Positions 11,561 to 23,153 of a DNA stretch of 64,000 nt are shown here, one piece after another (within the stretch, counting starts at the first letter, position 1; every line of letters begins with the position of its first letter). Position numbers and translations under genes: made by a program. Source of the stretch: Euleptes europaea (lineage: Eukaryota; Chordata; Lepidosauria; Squamata; Sphaerodactylidae); the NCBI RefSeq assembly GCF_029931775.1, contig NC_079317.1, positions 67,797,895 to 67,861,894 on the forward strand. Reading direction: 5' to 3'. The notes under the pieces are model-generated. The model searched no databases. It was not told the DNA's origin and was given only the letters and a program-made list of their open reading frames with translations.

Positions 11561-13207
11561 TTAAAATTTTTAATAAGTGCTGGTTCCATAACATACTGCA
11601 TGTTTTGTATACATGTCATACGTCAGAATTGTGGCTGCTGAAGAAAAATACCTGTGATTCTCCTGGGTAGCTAAACTTTCCTTGCTGAGTCAACAGGGCC
11701 CATTGTCAGGTGGCAGATCCCCATCACTGTATCGTCTGTCCCTTCGGGAAGGATTTGGTGAAGGCAGAGGAAAGCTGTCGGCCCTAGATGCCAAAGAGAC
11801 ACAGGAGAAAGAAGAACTAAATCAATGGCTTCATCGCGACAAGAAGTGAAACTACCACAAGGCACGTTAGTGTCACTTTGAACAAATGCTATTTGAAAAA
11901 GCAGGATTACAAGAATTTAAATGCAGTTAATGCTCACACAACCACGAGGATCAATATCAAGCTAATCAAGTTAGGTTGACGTAAGGCCCATTCAAAGTCA
12001 CGTTTAGAACTCACCATATTAGCACTACTAAATCGCTAAACAATTCTGAGCTACCAGCATATAAACGTACAAATAAGACCAACCATGTCAGTTAGTTCCA
12101 TGATCTCGCAGAGATGGGCAAGTGCCCCTTTTACAAGACATCCACAGCCTTAGTGGGCAAGGAATAAAATTGTCTCCTGCTAATGCTAAAAAAACCCAAC
12201 CATGGCTTAAATATTAGCAGGTGCCCAGTTAGAGCCTGAGAGCTGGCAGCTGCTTTGGAGCGATTAATGGATTCACTCATCTCCCAGTGCCTTGGCTTGG
12301 CTGTGTGCATTGTGAAGTTTCAGAAACTATTTTCAAATAGCTCAGCTCCACTAGTAATAGCTAGCAGATTCCGCCTAGCTATTAACTCCCATTATTTAAA
12401 CTCCTTAATGCTTTCCCTTTTTAAAAATAAAAAGCCTTACATGTATGATGCATTATATTCTTTCTCTCCAAACTTTCTCAATTACTTCTTTAAAAAGGTG
12501 CAAGCAGTATATATTTCTTCTCACCTTTAAGTATTTTTCCCCCCTGTGTTGTACATGTGCATTTTCTTCTTTGCAGTTTCTGGATGGGTTTCAACTTTTG
12601 TCAATCATGCCAAATGTGCATAGTGAGTTACTGTCCTTTAAAAAATGCTAATTCTGGTGAGGGAGGCAGGAACACAGTGAGAATCTCTTGAAAAAGGCAC
12701 CAACAAGGAATGAATATGGGCGAACAACTTTTATTTGGGGGGGAAACTGGGAATATAAAATAAATCTGACTAAAAGCGGTGGAAAGACAAGTGCAGCAAT
12801 GGAAATGTTGTCCAGATAACCACTGCAAATACTAAGGGACATCACAGAAAAATGACTCCGATATCTACATTTGGGTGTTCTTTCAAATCTAGAAAGTTTT
12901 CTCTGCCACATAGTGAACACAAGTACATGGCTATCTAGTAGTATATGCTCATCATAACAAGCATTAACTGATAATTGAAGGCCCTGAGTTTTGAGAATAA
13001 CCCCACATACTTTTTATCATGTGATCTATGATTGGGATGGCTGATTCTTCATGGTGGCATTCAGAATGGAGGGGGGGACAAAAGTAGTATGGGGGAAGAA
13101 GGGAAGAGGAGGAGAAGAAGACAAAGAAGAGCTCTTGAAGTAACTCTGTGAACTGGGCCTGAATACTCAATCAATGTATCTAATTCTCAATATGACCCCA
13201 TCTGTGG
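11561..13207. other. Unannotated stretch, no gene seen
   Basis: AT-rich, with short frames only and no recognisable domain. Confidence 0.55.
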
Positions 13208-13560
13208 ATAGGGAGACTGGAGCCATGAACAGACAAGACAGCCCCAGATTTGCTGAAAAAATCTGTACTCTAAATATACACACACACATACATTGAAGAG
13301 TTAATTCCCCCCAACAATAGAAGAAGGGCCTGTACCTTTAAGAACCAAATGTCCTCCACAGTGGCTGTTGTGGGGGTTGCTAGGCAACCACAACTATATT
13401 GCCAGCCTTCAAGCCTTGGTTTCTGTCAGTAGGAGGATGGGAGAGGGGGCAGGGCCCTTTACAGGGCTGTTTTGGCCTCTGAGAGAGGACTGATGGGACC
13501 AGCCCTAGCAGCCACCACTGGCAAACTCAGCTGCTCATTACTATTCAACAGCAGTCCCCA
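13208..13560 (+). repeat. Unnamed dispersed repeat, copy 1
   Basis: It aligns by eye with 63590-63930 in the same orientation. Shared landmarks are GGAGCCAT(C/G)AACA, CCCCAGATTTGC, CCTTTAAGAA or its eroded form, TGCCAGCCTTCAA, GCCTTGGTTTCT, and GGGAGAGGGGGCAGGGCC or its variant. It contains a palindrome GGTTGC-TAG-GCAACC at 13375-13389, similar to the X-box bound by RFX factors. No coding frame or terminal inverted repeat is evident, so the element class is unknown. Confidence 0.6.
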
Positions 13561-13568
13561 CAGAAACC

Positions 13569-13800
13569 CAGTGTGGTGCAGTGGTTAGACTTTCAGACTA
13601 GGATCTGGGAGACCCTGGTTTGAATCTTTACTCTGTCATGGAAGCTCACCAGGTGACCTTGGTTCAGTCACATATTCCCATCTTAACCTATCTCACAGTG
13701 TTGCTGTAAGGATAAAATGAAGGACAGGAGAAAGATGTAACCTGATTGGGTTTCTATTGGGGACAAAGCCTGGGTATAAATGAAGTAAATAAATAATAAA
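13569..13800 (+). mobile_element. tRNA-derived SINE with AATAAATAAATAA tail
   Basis: The head GTGTGGTGCAGTGGTTAGAC looks like a tRNA A box. It is followed by GGTTTGAATCTTTACTCTG (B-box region), CTCACCAGGTGACCTTGGTT, a conserved body, and a tail with AAATGAAGTAAATAAATAATA. The order matches a widespread squamate SINE family. The copy is complete but diverged. Confidence 0.8.
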
Positions 13801-14635
13801 TGTAGCTGAAGATGGGGGCAGATATCAAACAATAACTTTAATACGGTCCAAGACCAGCAGAGATACACACACACACAGTAACAGGATAATGACAATGGGG
13901 GCAGATAAAAGATATGCTGGCTGGTAAGTGGGAATGAAAGAAGGAAGCAGGGAAAGGGGAGATGATATGGGGACTGCCAGGTGGAGGGAAAGAAGAAATA
14001 GTGAGGGAGGGGAAACAGGAGAAAATGAAATTACCCCTGCAATTGCTTGCAGGTCCCCCCTACTGGTTATACTTATAAACCAATACAATGGTGATAAAGA
14101 GAAAATGAAATGGGAGCTGACATGGCAAGAAAAGCAGAGAAGATGCAGGGAAGGAGACAAAAAAAGTATGTTACTAAGGTATCAGTAACAGAAAAAAATG
14201 ACAAACATATAGTAAAAACGTAATGTTCTGGGGTAAAGCTATTCATATTTGTGAAAGTCATGATACAAGACATCTGCTTTTGGCCATGGCCTGGTTATGT
14301 TCTAGACCCAGCTGTGTGCCAAATTCAACATAAATATGTGGCCCTCTCCCAAAACTGAGGGGAAGCAGGCAATGACCAATTGTGACATGTTTAACAAAGC
14401 AGCAGAGAAAATTAATTAAATGAGAAAGCATTTATATTCCAGGCGCTAGTAGTGGGAGCATCAGGGACCTCATATTCCCTGAGGAATCAGTCATCTGCCT
14501 TTAGGGTAACAAAAAATTAGCAGATGTCATCTAAATTGTGAGGCAGCCAATTCTCTGTGCCCTGGGGTCCTTCATTTTTCCTGTCTGCCCACTGTTCACA
14601 TCAGCTGCTGGAATCCAAATCTCAGCCACTTACTG
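13801..14635. other. Unannotated stretch with purine-rich tract
   Basis: There is a short (AC)n run near 13866-13877 and a GA-rich tract at about 13926-14030. The latter creates open frames on both strands that I do not regard as genes. Confidence 0.5.
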
Positions 14636-14691
14636 TGGTTCCTTAGAAACTTCCCCAGCTACATTTGGTTCCTTAGAAACTTCCCCAGCTA
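14636..14691. repeat. Two-copy 30-bp direct repeat
   Basis: A 26-base unit beginning TGGTTCCTTAGAAACTTC occurs at 14636 and again at 14666, with four bases between. The copies are identical, which points to a recent local duplication. Confidence 0.9.
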
Positions 14692-14872
14692 ACCAATGGT
14701 ACTAGAGAATTTGTAGAGGAAATAATAATGATGAGCAAAGAGACCAAGACTTGGAAAACCAGTTGAAGAGGTTTATGAGCCTGGTAAAGACTATCAATTA
14801 CCCATTAAACAACATGCTTGTGGAAACCAAATTCTCCTTTTATTCACAGAATGAAGCAGGTTTCCATACAAA

Positions 14873-15290
14873 GGAGGAGGAAGAGGAGAAGAAGAGTTGG
14901 TTTTTATAAGCCAACTTTCTCTACCTTTTAAGGAGAATCAAACCGGCTTACAATCTCCTTCCCTTCCTCTCCCCACAACAGACACCTTGTGAGAGAGATG
15001 GGGCTGAGAGAGTTCAGAGAGAACTGTAACTAGCCTAAGGTCAGCTGGCTTCGTGTGTAGGAGAGGGGAAACCAACCCGGTTCACAGAATCATAGAGTTG
15101 GAAGGGGCCATACATGCCATCTAGTCCAACCCCCTGCTCAATGCAGGATCAGCCTAGAGCATCCCTGACAAGCGATTGTTCAGCCTCTGCTTAAAGACCA
15201 AATTAGAGTCTGCCACTCATGTGGAGGAGTGGGGAATCAAACTCGGTTCTCCAGATTAGAGCCCACCGCCTATACCATGCTGAAATGATG
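14873..15290 (-). mobile_element. tRNA-derived SINE (GTGTAGTGGTTAAGAG family), split by CR1
   Basis: On the plus strand the inverted copy starts with a GAAGAAGAGTTGGTTTTTAT tail and runs through AATCAAACCGGCTTACAATC and CACAACAGACACC to the tRNA-like head, which is eroded. A CR1 3' end (15086-15203) interrupts it between GGTTCAC and ATTAGAGTCTGCC. Other copies: 15893, 26512, 29645, 47641, 52979, 53700 and a split one at 58234. This is the most abundant SINE of the window. Confidence 0.88.
15086..15203 (-). mobile_element. CR1 LINE 3' end nested in SINE
   Basis: It begins AGAATCATAGAGTTGGAAGG and continues with CATCTAGTCCAACCCCCTGC, the inverted form of the CR1 3' terminus found throughout sauropsids. 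It lies within the SINE at 14873-15290, so it is younger than that SINE. It is 5' truncated to about 118 bp. Confidence 0.9.
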
Positions 15291-15892
15291 AACTCTTACC
15301 TTCAGGATATTGTTCTTTCAATTTTCTCCCGAGCTCAGCACTGGAATATGCTGTAATTTTTTTCCACCAATTACTGATGTACTGATCCATCTGCCCACCT
15401 TTTCCCTTCTGCTCCTCTCATTCCAATACAGTTCTAATTGTCACTTTCACTTGGAGCAGTGTGCCTGCTTGCCTGTGCAGTTGCCTGACAGCTGGGTGGG
15501 GACCTGCATGTACTAATAAGGTTCAACGAAATCAAAAGGCAACAGAGAGGCAGCAGCTCAGCCCAAGCTGCATTTCTAATCTGTCAGGATCAGTTCTGCA
15601 GAGCAGCTGAAGAACGCTGGTTAATGCTGGGAGGATCTCAGGGAAGTCATCAGCGTTCTGTGACACATGGCGAGAGCCTCCCCAGCGTATTCATCTTTCA
15701 CGCAGTCTATTTTATGGCCTATCCATCATCCAGAGAAGAGGAAAAGAATGAAAGTTGTCTTGAGAATAAGCTTTATGTAAGGTATCACTCCAGCTGCAAA
15801 GCCCCAGCCACAGGAAAGTGTGCTAAAAACAGAGGTGGAAGAGTGGAAAGTAGTTAGTAAACTAACAGTGAGATGGGATGTGGATAGGAAAG

Positions 15893-16160
15893 GTAGAAGA
15901 AGAAGAGTTGGTTTTTATATACTGACTTTCTCTGCCACTTAAGGAAGAATCAAACCGGCTTACAATCACCTTCCCTTCCCCTCCCCACAACAGACACCCT
16001 GTGAGGTAGGTGAGGCTGAGAGAGTGTGACTGACCCAAGGTCACCCAGCTGTCTTCATGTGGAGGAGTGGGAAAACAAATCCAGTTTACCAGATTAACCT
16101 CCGCCGCTCATGTGGAGGTGTGGGGAATCAAACCCGGTTGTCCAGATCAGAGTCCGGATC
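15893..16160 (-). mobile_element. tRNA-derived SINE (GTGTAGTGGTTAAGAG family)
   Basis: The A/G-rich tail (GAAGAAGAAGAGTTGG), ATCAAACCGGCTTACAATCA and CCCACAACAGACACCCTGTG are well preserved. The tRNA-like head is missing or too eroded to place at the right-hand end. Confidence 0.85.
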
Positions 16161-17105
16161 AGAGGTAGAAATAGGTAATCACAGATCAAGGACTTTAAAG
16201 CAATTAATTGGTCTTGAATGGTATTTGCTGCTTACTTAGGCAACTTCTCCAAGGGGACCCAAAGCGGCTTACAAAGACATATACCAAAATAAAGTTTAAG
16301 CAAACTGAACTCCCCCCCTCAAAGAATACACTAATCCACACCCTGAGCTGGTCTTGGATCCACTGGGCTGGCTCATGCAAGACCAATGGCTGCGAGTCAT
16401 AAGCGAAGAGCCAAGGGCCAAGAGCAGCATGGCTCTTGCTCTTTGGCCTGGGCCATAAGGTTTACCCCTCTGGCCGTGCCCAGGCTAAATCCGGAGGAGA
16501 AACAAAGGTCCTATCTTATTTAGCTGTTGCTAGCTAGAGAAGCTGGAGGAGAATGGAACACACACACACACACACACACATACAAGTCAATGCCTGATAA
16601 GCCTCTTGCTCTTACTTATCTTACTGTTCTTTTGACTCAAAGGTCTTGAACAGATAGCCTCTTGTTCCTTCAGCAGCCCCACATCTTTCCTGGTCTCTCC
16701 AGTGGAAAAAAGGAAGATAGGTATGATTTCACAGAGTCTAGTCTTCCATTCCACCCTTTACCGGTGGCCATGCAGAGGTGACACAATTACATGTAGCCTC
16801 ATCAAGAGACGTGTGTGTTGTTCAGTGAATTAGGCATTTCTGGCACGAGAAGTTCATTTTAATGGAGAGGAATTTGCACGGGTAAGCAAAAAGCTGCCTG
16901 CCCAGAGCTTCACATCCCACGGAAATGGAATCCCAGGTGTGCTTTGGAGTTCTATGCCTATCACAGGTAGGGACAAAGTCCAATGCTTTGTAAAGATTCA
17001 TGAAAACCTAAAGCTTCATATCATGAGTATAGTTTGGTTATTCACAAACGTTTCCAGTGGAGGTTCTGAAGGAGCAATTCACAAGCACTGCTTTCATGCA
17101 CTGAT
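16161..17105. other. Unannotated stretch with (CA)n microsatellite
   Basis: A (CA)n run of about eleven units lies at 16559-16580. A LINE/SINE tail-like GGGACCCAAAGCGGCTTACA occurs at about 16254-16273 on the inverse strand. Nothing else is recognised. Confidence 0.6.
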
Positions 17106-18833
17106 GCCTGCGCCCTATCGTGTGTTACATGTGTCTCTACTTCTTTCCACTGCGGATCATGGGGAACGCAGTCTGCACATAATCATGTAGAGAGTGTGCT
17201 GGCAGCTTTGAAGAAGTGTCAAGAAAATCTAGGAATGCTGCTTAGACTAGCTCTACGTACTATTAGAGATGTTTTTGAGACATTCACAGATCTGGATATA
17301 ATGGCTTCTGATTGGTGACAGGTAGCTTTTAGTTTTAATTGTCCAACAAGCTCTGTCTTCTGGAAATAATTTTAATAGTATTGGGGGGAAAAGAGACTCA
17401 TCATTTTAATAGTGTTGGGGGAAAAGAAACGAAATAGCTCATATGCACCCCTTCCCGCTTGTCCGTGTCTTAAAACTGCTCAAAACCAAAATGAAGCCAA
17501 TGAGATCATTATTGATTACCATTTAGGACCAGTTCATCACAGACACTGGAAATAGACCGACATACTTATTTCATCCTGTCCTTAACTTACAGAACATGGA
17601 GGAGGGAGAGAGACATGCATCACTTCATCAATGATATTTCTTCTCCCTTTGTGGAAACAAAATCCTTCTTCCCATTTCTTAGGAAAAAAGGAGAGCAGGA
17701 AAGAGCAAAAGATAAGGCTCGAGGGCTTCTCTTCTTAGTATGGCACCTTCACACATGACACATTTTCTACATACAAACTTCCATGTAAGAAACTGCATGC
17801 ACCCTCTATGTAAACAAGTATGTGCAATGGGCACAGTGTTTACTCTGCTGCTTAAAGAGGTTAAAAGGCTGTGCTGCCAATCAGGACTTCCCACCAGGCA
17901 AAAGAGACACACCTGGGCACCTGTGTAGATTGCATTATGCGTGTGGCGCCCTTTTAAATCTCCATTTCGGCAGAGCTGCTTCTGTCTCTAGCCAACAGCT
18001 AGAGAGCAGACAATAGCATCCTACCTTCAGATAATTGATGTTCCTACCAAGCCTGTCTTGCCCTTCAGAAGTATGCCTTGTTTGGGGAAAAAACTGCCTG
18101 ATGCTGTGAAAAAGAAAGGAGGTGTATGTGGGGGAATACCTGGCATTGACTTTTTTTATAGTAAGCAAATGGAGAGCTGTTCTGGGTTTTGCCCTGGCAC
18201 AGAAAGCAGATTCAGTAGGTAGGGCTGAGGAATTGATTTTTTAGGGGGATGGTCTGTGTTTTCTAACTCCACGTTATGCTGGTGAAGGAAGCGGAGGCAG
18301 AGCTTAATTTCTATGAACAGCCTATGTGACAATAATGCCTCATTCATGCCAGATTCTAATTACGAAGAGGAGGAGAAGAAGGTATGCTCTGCATTGTCCA
18401 GTACTAAGGAAAAGTTGCCCTGCTCGTGCTCAGGTGCGCTTGTCTCAAGGACACACAGCTGCCATTGAAAACACATCCCCGGATTTACCCTGTCAAGTCA
18501 CAGCACAAATAAAAGTCTGCCTGGGCACAATTTTCTGAAAATTATAGGTTTCTTTCGGTTATTTCTTTTGAGAGTCATATGTGTGCACACTCCATGTGCA
18601 TCTCCTGCTTCCTGAGGAGAACAGGAAGCATGTGATCTGAAGGAAAGAGAGATTAGCAATACGCTGATGGCCTTTGAGAAACTTTGACTGAAGAAAAATA
18701 TTACGCACACCCTAGGGACTGGAGGTACTTGGCTTGGGTTCAGCAATGCACAGGCAGAAACATAAATGGACTTATGCAGTCCCACTTGCACAAAATCCTG
18801 TACAACACCTAGTGCTGTCATCTCTACATATTA

Positions 18834-19589
18834 CCGTATATACTCGGGTATAAGCCGACCCGAGTATAAGCCGACCCCCCAAATTTGAGGCCAGAAAAGG
18901 GAATTTCTTATTGACCCGTGTATAAGCCGAGGGTCAATAAGAAATTCCCTTTACCGGCAATGCTGCGCTCTAAAATGCCGGCCGCCATTTTAGAGCGCAG
19001 GGCCCCTGCCCCAGGTCGCCCTCCCGCCGCCTCCCAGGCCCTCCCGCCCCACCCCACCCCACCCCCAGTGCCATCCAAGGGGGGGAGGGGGAAGAGCCCC
19101 TGAACCCCCTACTTACCGGGAGATGCGGCGAATCGGCGGCGTGGCCTTCCTGGGCCGGCAGGAGGCCTTTCCAGGCCCCTGCCGGCCGGAGGAAGGCGCT
19201 TGGGCGCGTGGGTGGCGGCGGCGCAGCCGGCAGGGGCCTCCTGCCGGCCAGGAAGGTCCCTGCCGGCAGAAGAAAGGCGCCCAGGCGCCTGGGCGGCGGC
19301 GGAGCAGCCGGCAGGAACCTCCTGCCGGCCCCTCCAGGCCCCTGCCGGCAGGAGAAAGGCTCCCTGCCGCCTGGGCGGCGGCAGAGCGGCCAGCAGGGAC
19401 CTTCTGCCGGCCCAGGAAGGTCCCTGCCGGCAGGAGAAAGGCTCCCGGGCGAGGCTGCGAGCAGTAAGTTCCTCCCTCCCTCCTCCCTCCTCCCCTCTCC
19501 TACCGTATTGACCCGTGTATAAGCCGAGTTCGGCTTTTTCAGCCCTTTTTTTGGGCTGAAAAACTCGGCTTATACACGAGTATATATGG
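18834..19589. mobile_element. GC-rich MITE-like element with hairpins, copy 1
   Basis: The terminal inverted repeats are CCGTATATACTCG and, on the inverse strand, CCATATATACTCG. Both ends are flanked by TA, which fits a TA target duplication. Inside are a 22-bp perfect hairpin (arms 18896-18917 and 18931-18952), a 15-bp perfect hairpin (18963-18977 and 18986-19000), repeated GTATAAGCCGA motifs at both ends, and a GC-rich minisatellite-like core (about 19140-19460) built on CCTGCCGGCAGGAGAAAGGC. Open frames in the core are a by-product of base composition. The superfamily is unassigned. Confidence 0.8.
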
Positions 19590-19869
19590 TATATTGCCCA
19601 GAAATTGGTTGCAAAAGATCTTACGCAAGCAGAAACACAAGCAGGAATACAATTAGTTTGACTTAGCGCAAGTGGCTATGATGGTCTTTTTCTTGTGTTT
19701 CTGTTTGTGCAGAAGCTCTAGCCCAAGCGGAAATTTTGCACTGGGTCCAACCCAATTGGCAGTGTCCCCATCAATAACACAGGTTGGACATACAAGGGAA
19801 ATTTTGGCAGTTCTGGCACGGGGAACCTGAAGAGATGGGCAGGAGCATGTGGGGTCGTGGTGAGTTGTG

Positions 19870-20262
19870 TATTTAGGGACCTGAGATTAGACAAGTGGCA
19901 ACCCGGAAAAGGGCCTTTGGAGTAGTGGCACCAAAACTCGGAACTCCCTCCTTAAGGAGATTCATCTGTCCCCTTCTGTTGCCATCTTCCGTCAGCAGGG
20001 GAAGACTTTTTTGTTTCATTTGGCATTTCCCCAACGATCCTTCCTTCCCGACCCATGTTTTAATTGCTGTTTTAATGTATCTGCACGTATTTTAACTCTG
20101 TTTTTATTTTGGTTTAGTGATCTGTGTTTTGGGGAGTTGATTTTAATAAGATTAAAATGTGATTTTATCCTGTAAGTTTTGAAGTGTTAGCTGTCTTGAT
20201 GACCCTTGTGAGGGCAGGAAGGTGGAATGTAGATTTTGTAAAAAAACAAATTAAAAAAAAAC
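19870..20262 (+). mobile_element. L2-like LINE 3' end, copy 1
   Basis: A degenerate C-terminal coding end (CTCGGAACTCCCTCC corresponds to the WNxLP stretch of L2-like ORF2) is followed by a T-rich 3' UTR with TTTTAATTGCTGTTTTAATG, the AGGGCAGGAAGGTGGAATGT motif and an A-rich end. The layout matches the 3' ends at 30240-30715 and 43900-44325. Confidence 0.7.
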
Positions 20263-21300
20263 TTGTTTGGGGAGCTTGTCAGCCCAAACTTTAACTGGAG
20301 AGTGCTGGTATTTTTTGATGGCATACACACCCTTTCCTATGGAGAAGCGATATTAATGAAGGAAATTCAGCGCATGCAAATCGGTTCTGATGTCCTTTGT
20401 CTAAAGCACCAGCTTAAAATAACACATCTGAGAGACACTTTTGTTTCAGCCCTGTTGGAGGCAGCAAAAACACAGCTGTTTCCAAAGCAGCTACAGAACC
20501 TGCCACGTGTGGCACGGGCACCTCTGTATCGCAAGCGCTCTCAAAATCATTTTGCACATTACACCCGACAGGGAGAGCGGTCGGACTGATAAGGAACGTG
20601 CCAGTCAACAGCATGTCACCAAGAGCAACATCTGCAGAGATGAGCTGAGTTGAGGAAAGAAGAGGCTTTTTTTTTTTCAGAACGCAAAATTGTTATTGGT
20701 TCTCCCCATCCCCCCTTTTCTCCCTCCCCTTCGCCTCTTCAGAATCTTCACCAGGAAACTGTCACGCTCAGGAGAGCAAGTTCTGGGATCAGGGAATACG
20801 ACAGCATTAGCGGAGAACCTTCTAAAGCTTTCCAATGCTCTTTATTAATTTAGTGTCTGTGAATATCAATGAAAAATTGAAGAGAAACATAAGATGCTTC
20901 TCTCTCGTGAGCAGTGAATGATGTGCCAGGCTTTAGTCATTATAAATACATAGCACAAGAAAAATGCATAATGTTTACACATTCCAGGAAATGCTGGAAT
21001 ATCTAGATCAGGGTTTCCAGGTCAAAACCCCAAACTGGGCCAGTGAAGTCAGTACTTCCTTCAGCCTTGCAAAAGAAGGAACAACACCATCATTTCTTTT
21101 ATCCTCTCCGGCTCGCAGAGCAGTACACAAAGAAGCTCCGACTGCCATCCTCCCTATAATCCTCCTCCCACGTACAGAGAACTGTGCTCATGTGAATGCT
21201 GAGATCACACAGTGACAAATGCAGGGCATGAACTGTACCTTGCTCTAAAATCTATAACAGTTTCTGGCCTGATAACATTTTTAGTAATTCAGCTGCCTGC
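20263..21300. other. Unannotated stretch in the duplication unit
   Basis: The 108-codon frame at 20263-20589 has no domain that I recognise, nor do the overlapping ones. The same holds for the second copy at 24583-25620 and for the start of each unit (17106-18833 and 21426-23153). Confidence 0.5.
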
Positions 21301-21414
21301 AGATGTGTTTGTTAAGTGCCGTCAAGTTGCTTCCGACTCATGGCGACCCTATGAATCAACGTCCTCCAAAATGTCCTATCTTTGACAGCCTTGCTCAGGT
21401 CTTGCAAATTGAGC
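21301..21414 (-). mobile_element. LINE-type 3' end, minus strand, copy 1
   Basis: GTTAAGTGCCGTCAAGTTGC, TTCCGACTCATGGCGACCCT and CCTCCAAAATGTCCTATCTT form a common reptilian interspersed repeat. It shares its terminal motif with the tail of the 5S SINE at 418-648. The duplication breakpoint falls just at its truncated inner edge. Confidence 0.75.
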
Positions 21415-23153
21415 TTGCAAATTGAGCCTGCGCCCTATCGTGTGTTACATGTGTCTCTACTTCTTTCCACTGCGGATCATGGGGAACGCAGTCTGCACAT
21501 AATCATGTAGAGAGTGTGCTGGCAGCTTTGAAGAAGTGTCAAGAAAATCTAGGAATGCTGCTTAGACTAGCTCTACGTACTATTAGAGATGTTTTTGAGA
21601 CATTCACAGATCTGGATATAATGGCTTCTGATTGGTGACAGGTAGCTTTTAGTTTTAATTGTCCAACAAGCTCTGTCTTCTGGAAATAATTTTAATAGTA
21701 TTGGGGGGAAAAGAGACTCATCATTTTAATAGTGTTGGGGGAAAAGAAACGAAATAGCTCATATGCACCCCTTCCCGCTTGTCCGTGTCTTAAAACTGCT
21801 CAAAACCAAAATGAAGCCAATGAGATCATTATTGATTACCATTTAGGACCAGTTCATCACAGACACTGGAAATAGACCGACATACTTATTTCATCCTGTC
21901 CTTAACTTACAGAACATGGAGGAGGGAGAGAGACATGCATCACTTCATCAATGATATTTCTTCTCCCTTTGTGGAAACAAAATCCTTCTTCCCATTTCTT
22001 AGGAAAAAAGGAGAGCAGGAAAGAGCAAAAGATAAGGCTCGAGGGCTTCTCTTCTTAGTATGGCACCTTCACACATGACACATTTTCTACATACAAACTT
22101 CCATGTAAGAAACTGCATGCACCCTCTATGTAAACAAGTATGTGCAATGGGCACAGTGTTTACTCTGCTGCTTAAAGAGGTTAAAAGGCTGTGCTGCCAA
22201 TCAGGACTTCCCACCAGGCAAAAGAGACACACCTGGGCACCTGTGTAGATTGCATTATGCGTGTGGCGCCCTTTTAAATCTCCATTTCGGCAGAGCTGCT
22301 TCTGTCTCTAGCCAACAGCTAGAGAGCAGACAATAGCATCCTACCTTCAGATAATTGATGTTCCTACCAAGCCTGTCTTGCCCTTCAGAAGTATGCCTTG
22401 TTTGGGGAAAAAACTGCCTGATGCTGTGAAAAAGAAAGGAGGTGTATGTGGGGGAATACCTGGCATTGACTTTTTTTATAGTAAGCAAATGGAGAGCTGT
22501 TCTGGGTTTTGCCCTGGCACAGAAAGCAGATTCAGTAGGTAGGGCTGAGGAATTGATTTTTTAGGGGGATGGTCTGTGTTTTCTAACTCCACGTTATGCT
22601 GGTGAAGGAAGCGGAGGCAGAGCTTAATTTCTATGAACAGCCTATGTGACAATAATGCCTCATTCATGCCAGATTCTAATTACGAAGAGGAGGAGAAGAA
22701 GGTATGCTCTGCATTGTCCAGTACTAAGGAAAAGTTGCCCTGCTCGTGCTCAGGTGCGCTTGTCTCAAGGACACACAGCTGCCATTGAAAACACATCCCC
22801 GGATTTACCCTGTCAAGTCACAGCACAAATAAAAGTCTGCCTGGGCACAATTTTCTGAAAATTATAGGTTTCTTTCGGTTATTTCTTTTGAGAGTCATAT
22901 GTGTGCACACTCCATGTGCATCTCCTGCTTCCTGAGGAGAACAGGAAGCATGTGATCTGAAGGAAAGAGAGATTAGCAATACGCTGATGGCCTTTGAGAA
23001 ACTTTGACTGAAGAAAAATATTACGCACACCCTAGGGACTGGAGGTACTTGGCTTGGGTTCAGCAATGCACAGGCAGAAACATAAATGGACTTATGCAGT
23101 CCCACTTGCACAAAATCCTGTACAACACCTAGTGCTGTCATCTCTACATATTA

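Larger units (their letters stand above)
17106..21425 (+). repeat. 4,320-bp tandem duplication, copy 1
   Basis: The 4,309 bases from 17106 to 21414 recur at 21426-25734. Comparing line by line I saw no difference. Copy 1 ends in an 11-base extra segment, so CTTGCAAATTGAG appears twice in a row (21401-21426) before copy 2 begins. GCCTGC is present at the left boundary (17106), the junction (21426) and the right boundary (25733), giving six bases of microhomology. The unit holds a GC-rich MITE-like element, an L2-like tail and an inverted LINE 3' end, but no recognisable gene. It is either a very recent duplication or an assembly duplication; the patched joint favours a real event. Confidence 0.97.

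Noticed and set aside
19123-19522. Three overlapping 103-114 codon frames rich in Pro, Gly, Ala and Arg, present in both duplication copies
   Set aside because: They lie in the GC-rich repeated core of a MITE-like element; lack of stops follows from base composition, and repeats drive the pattern.
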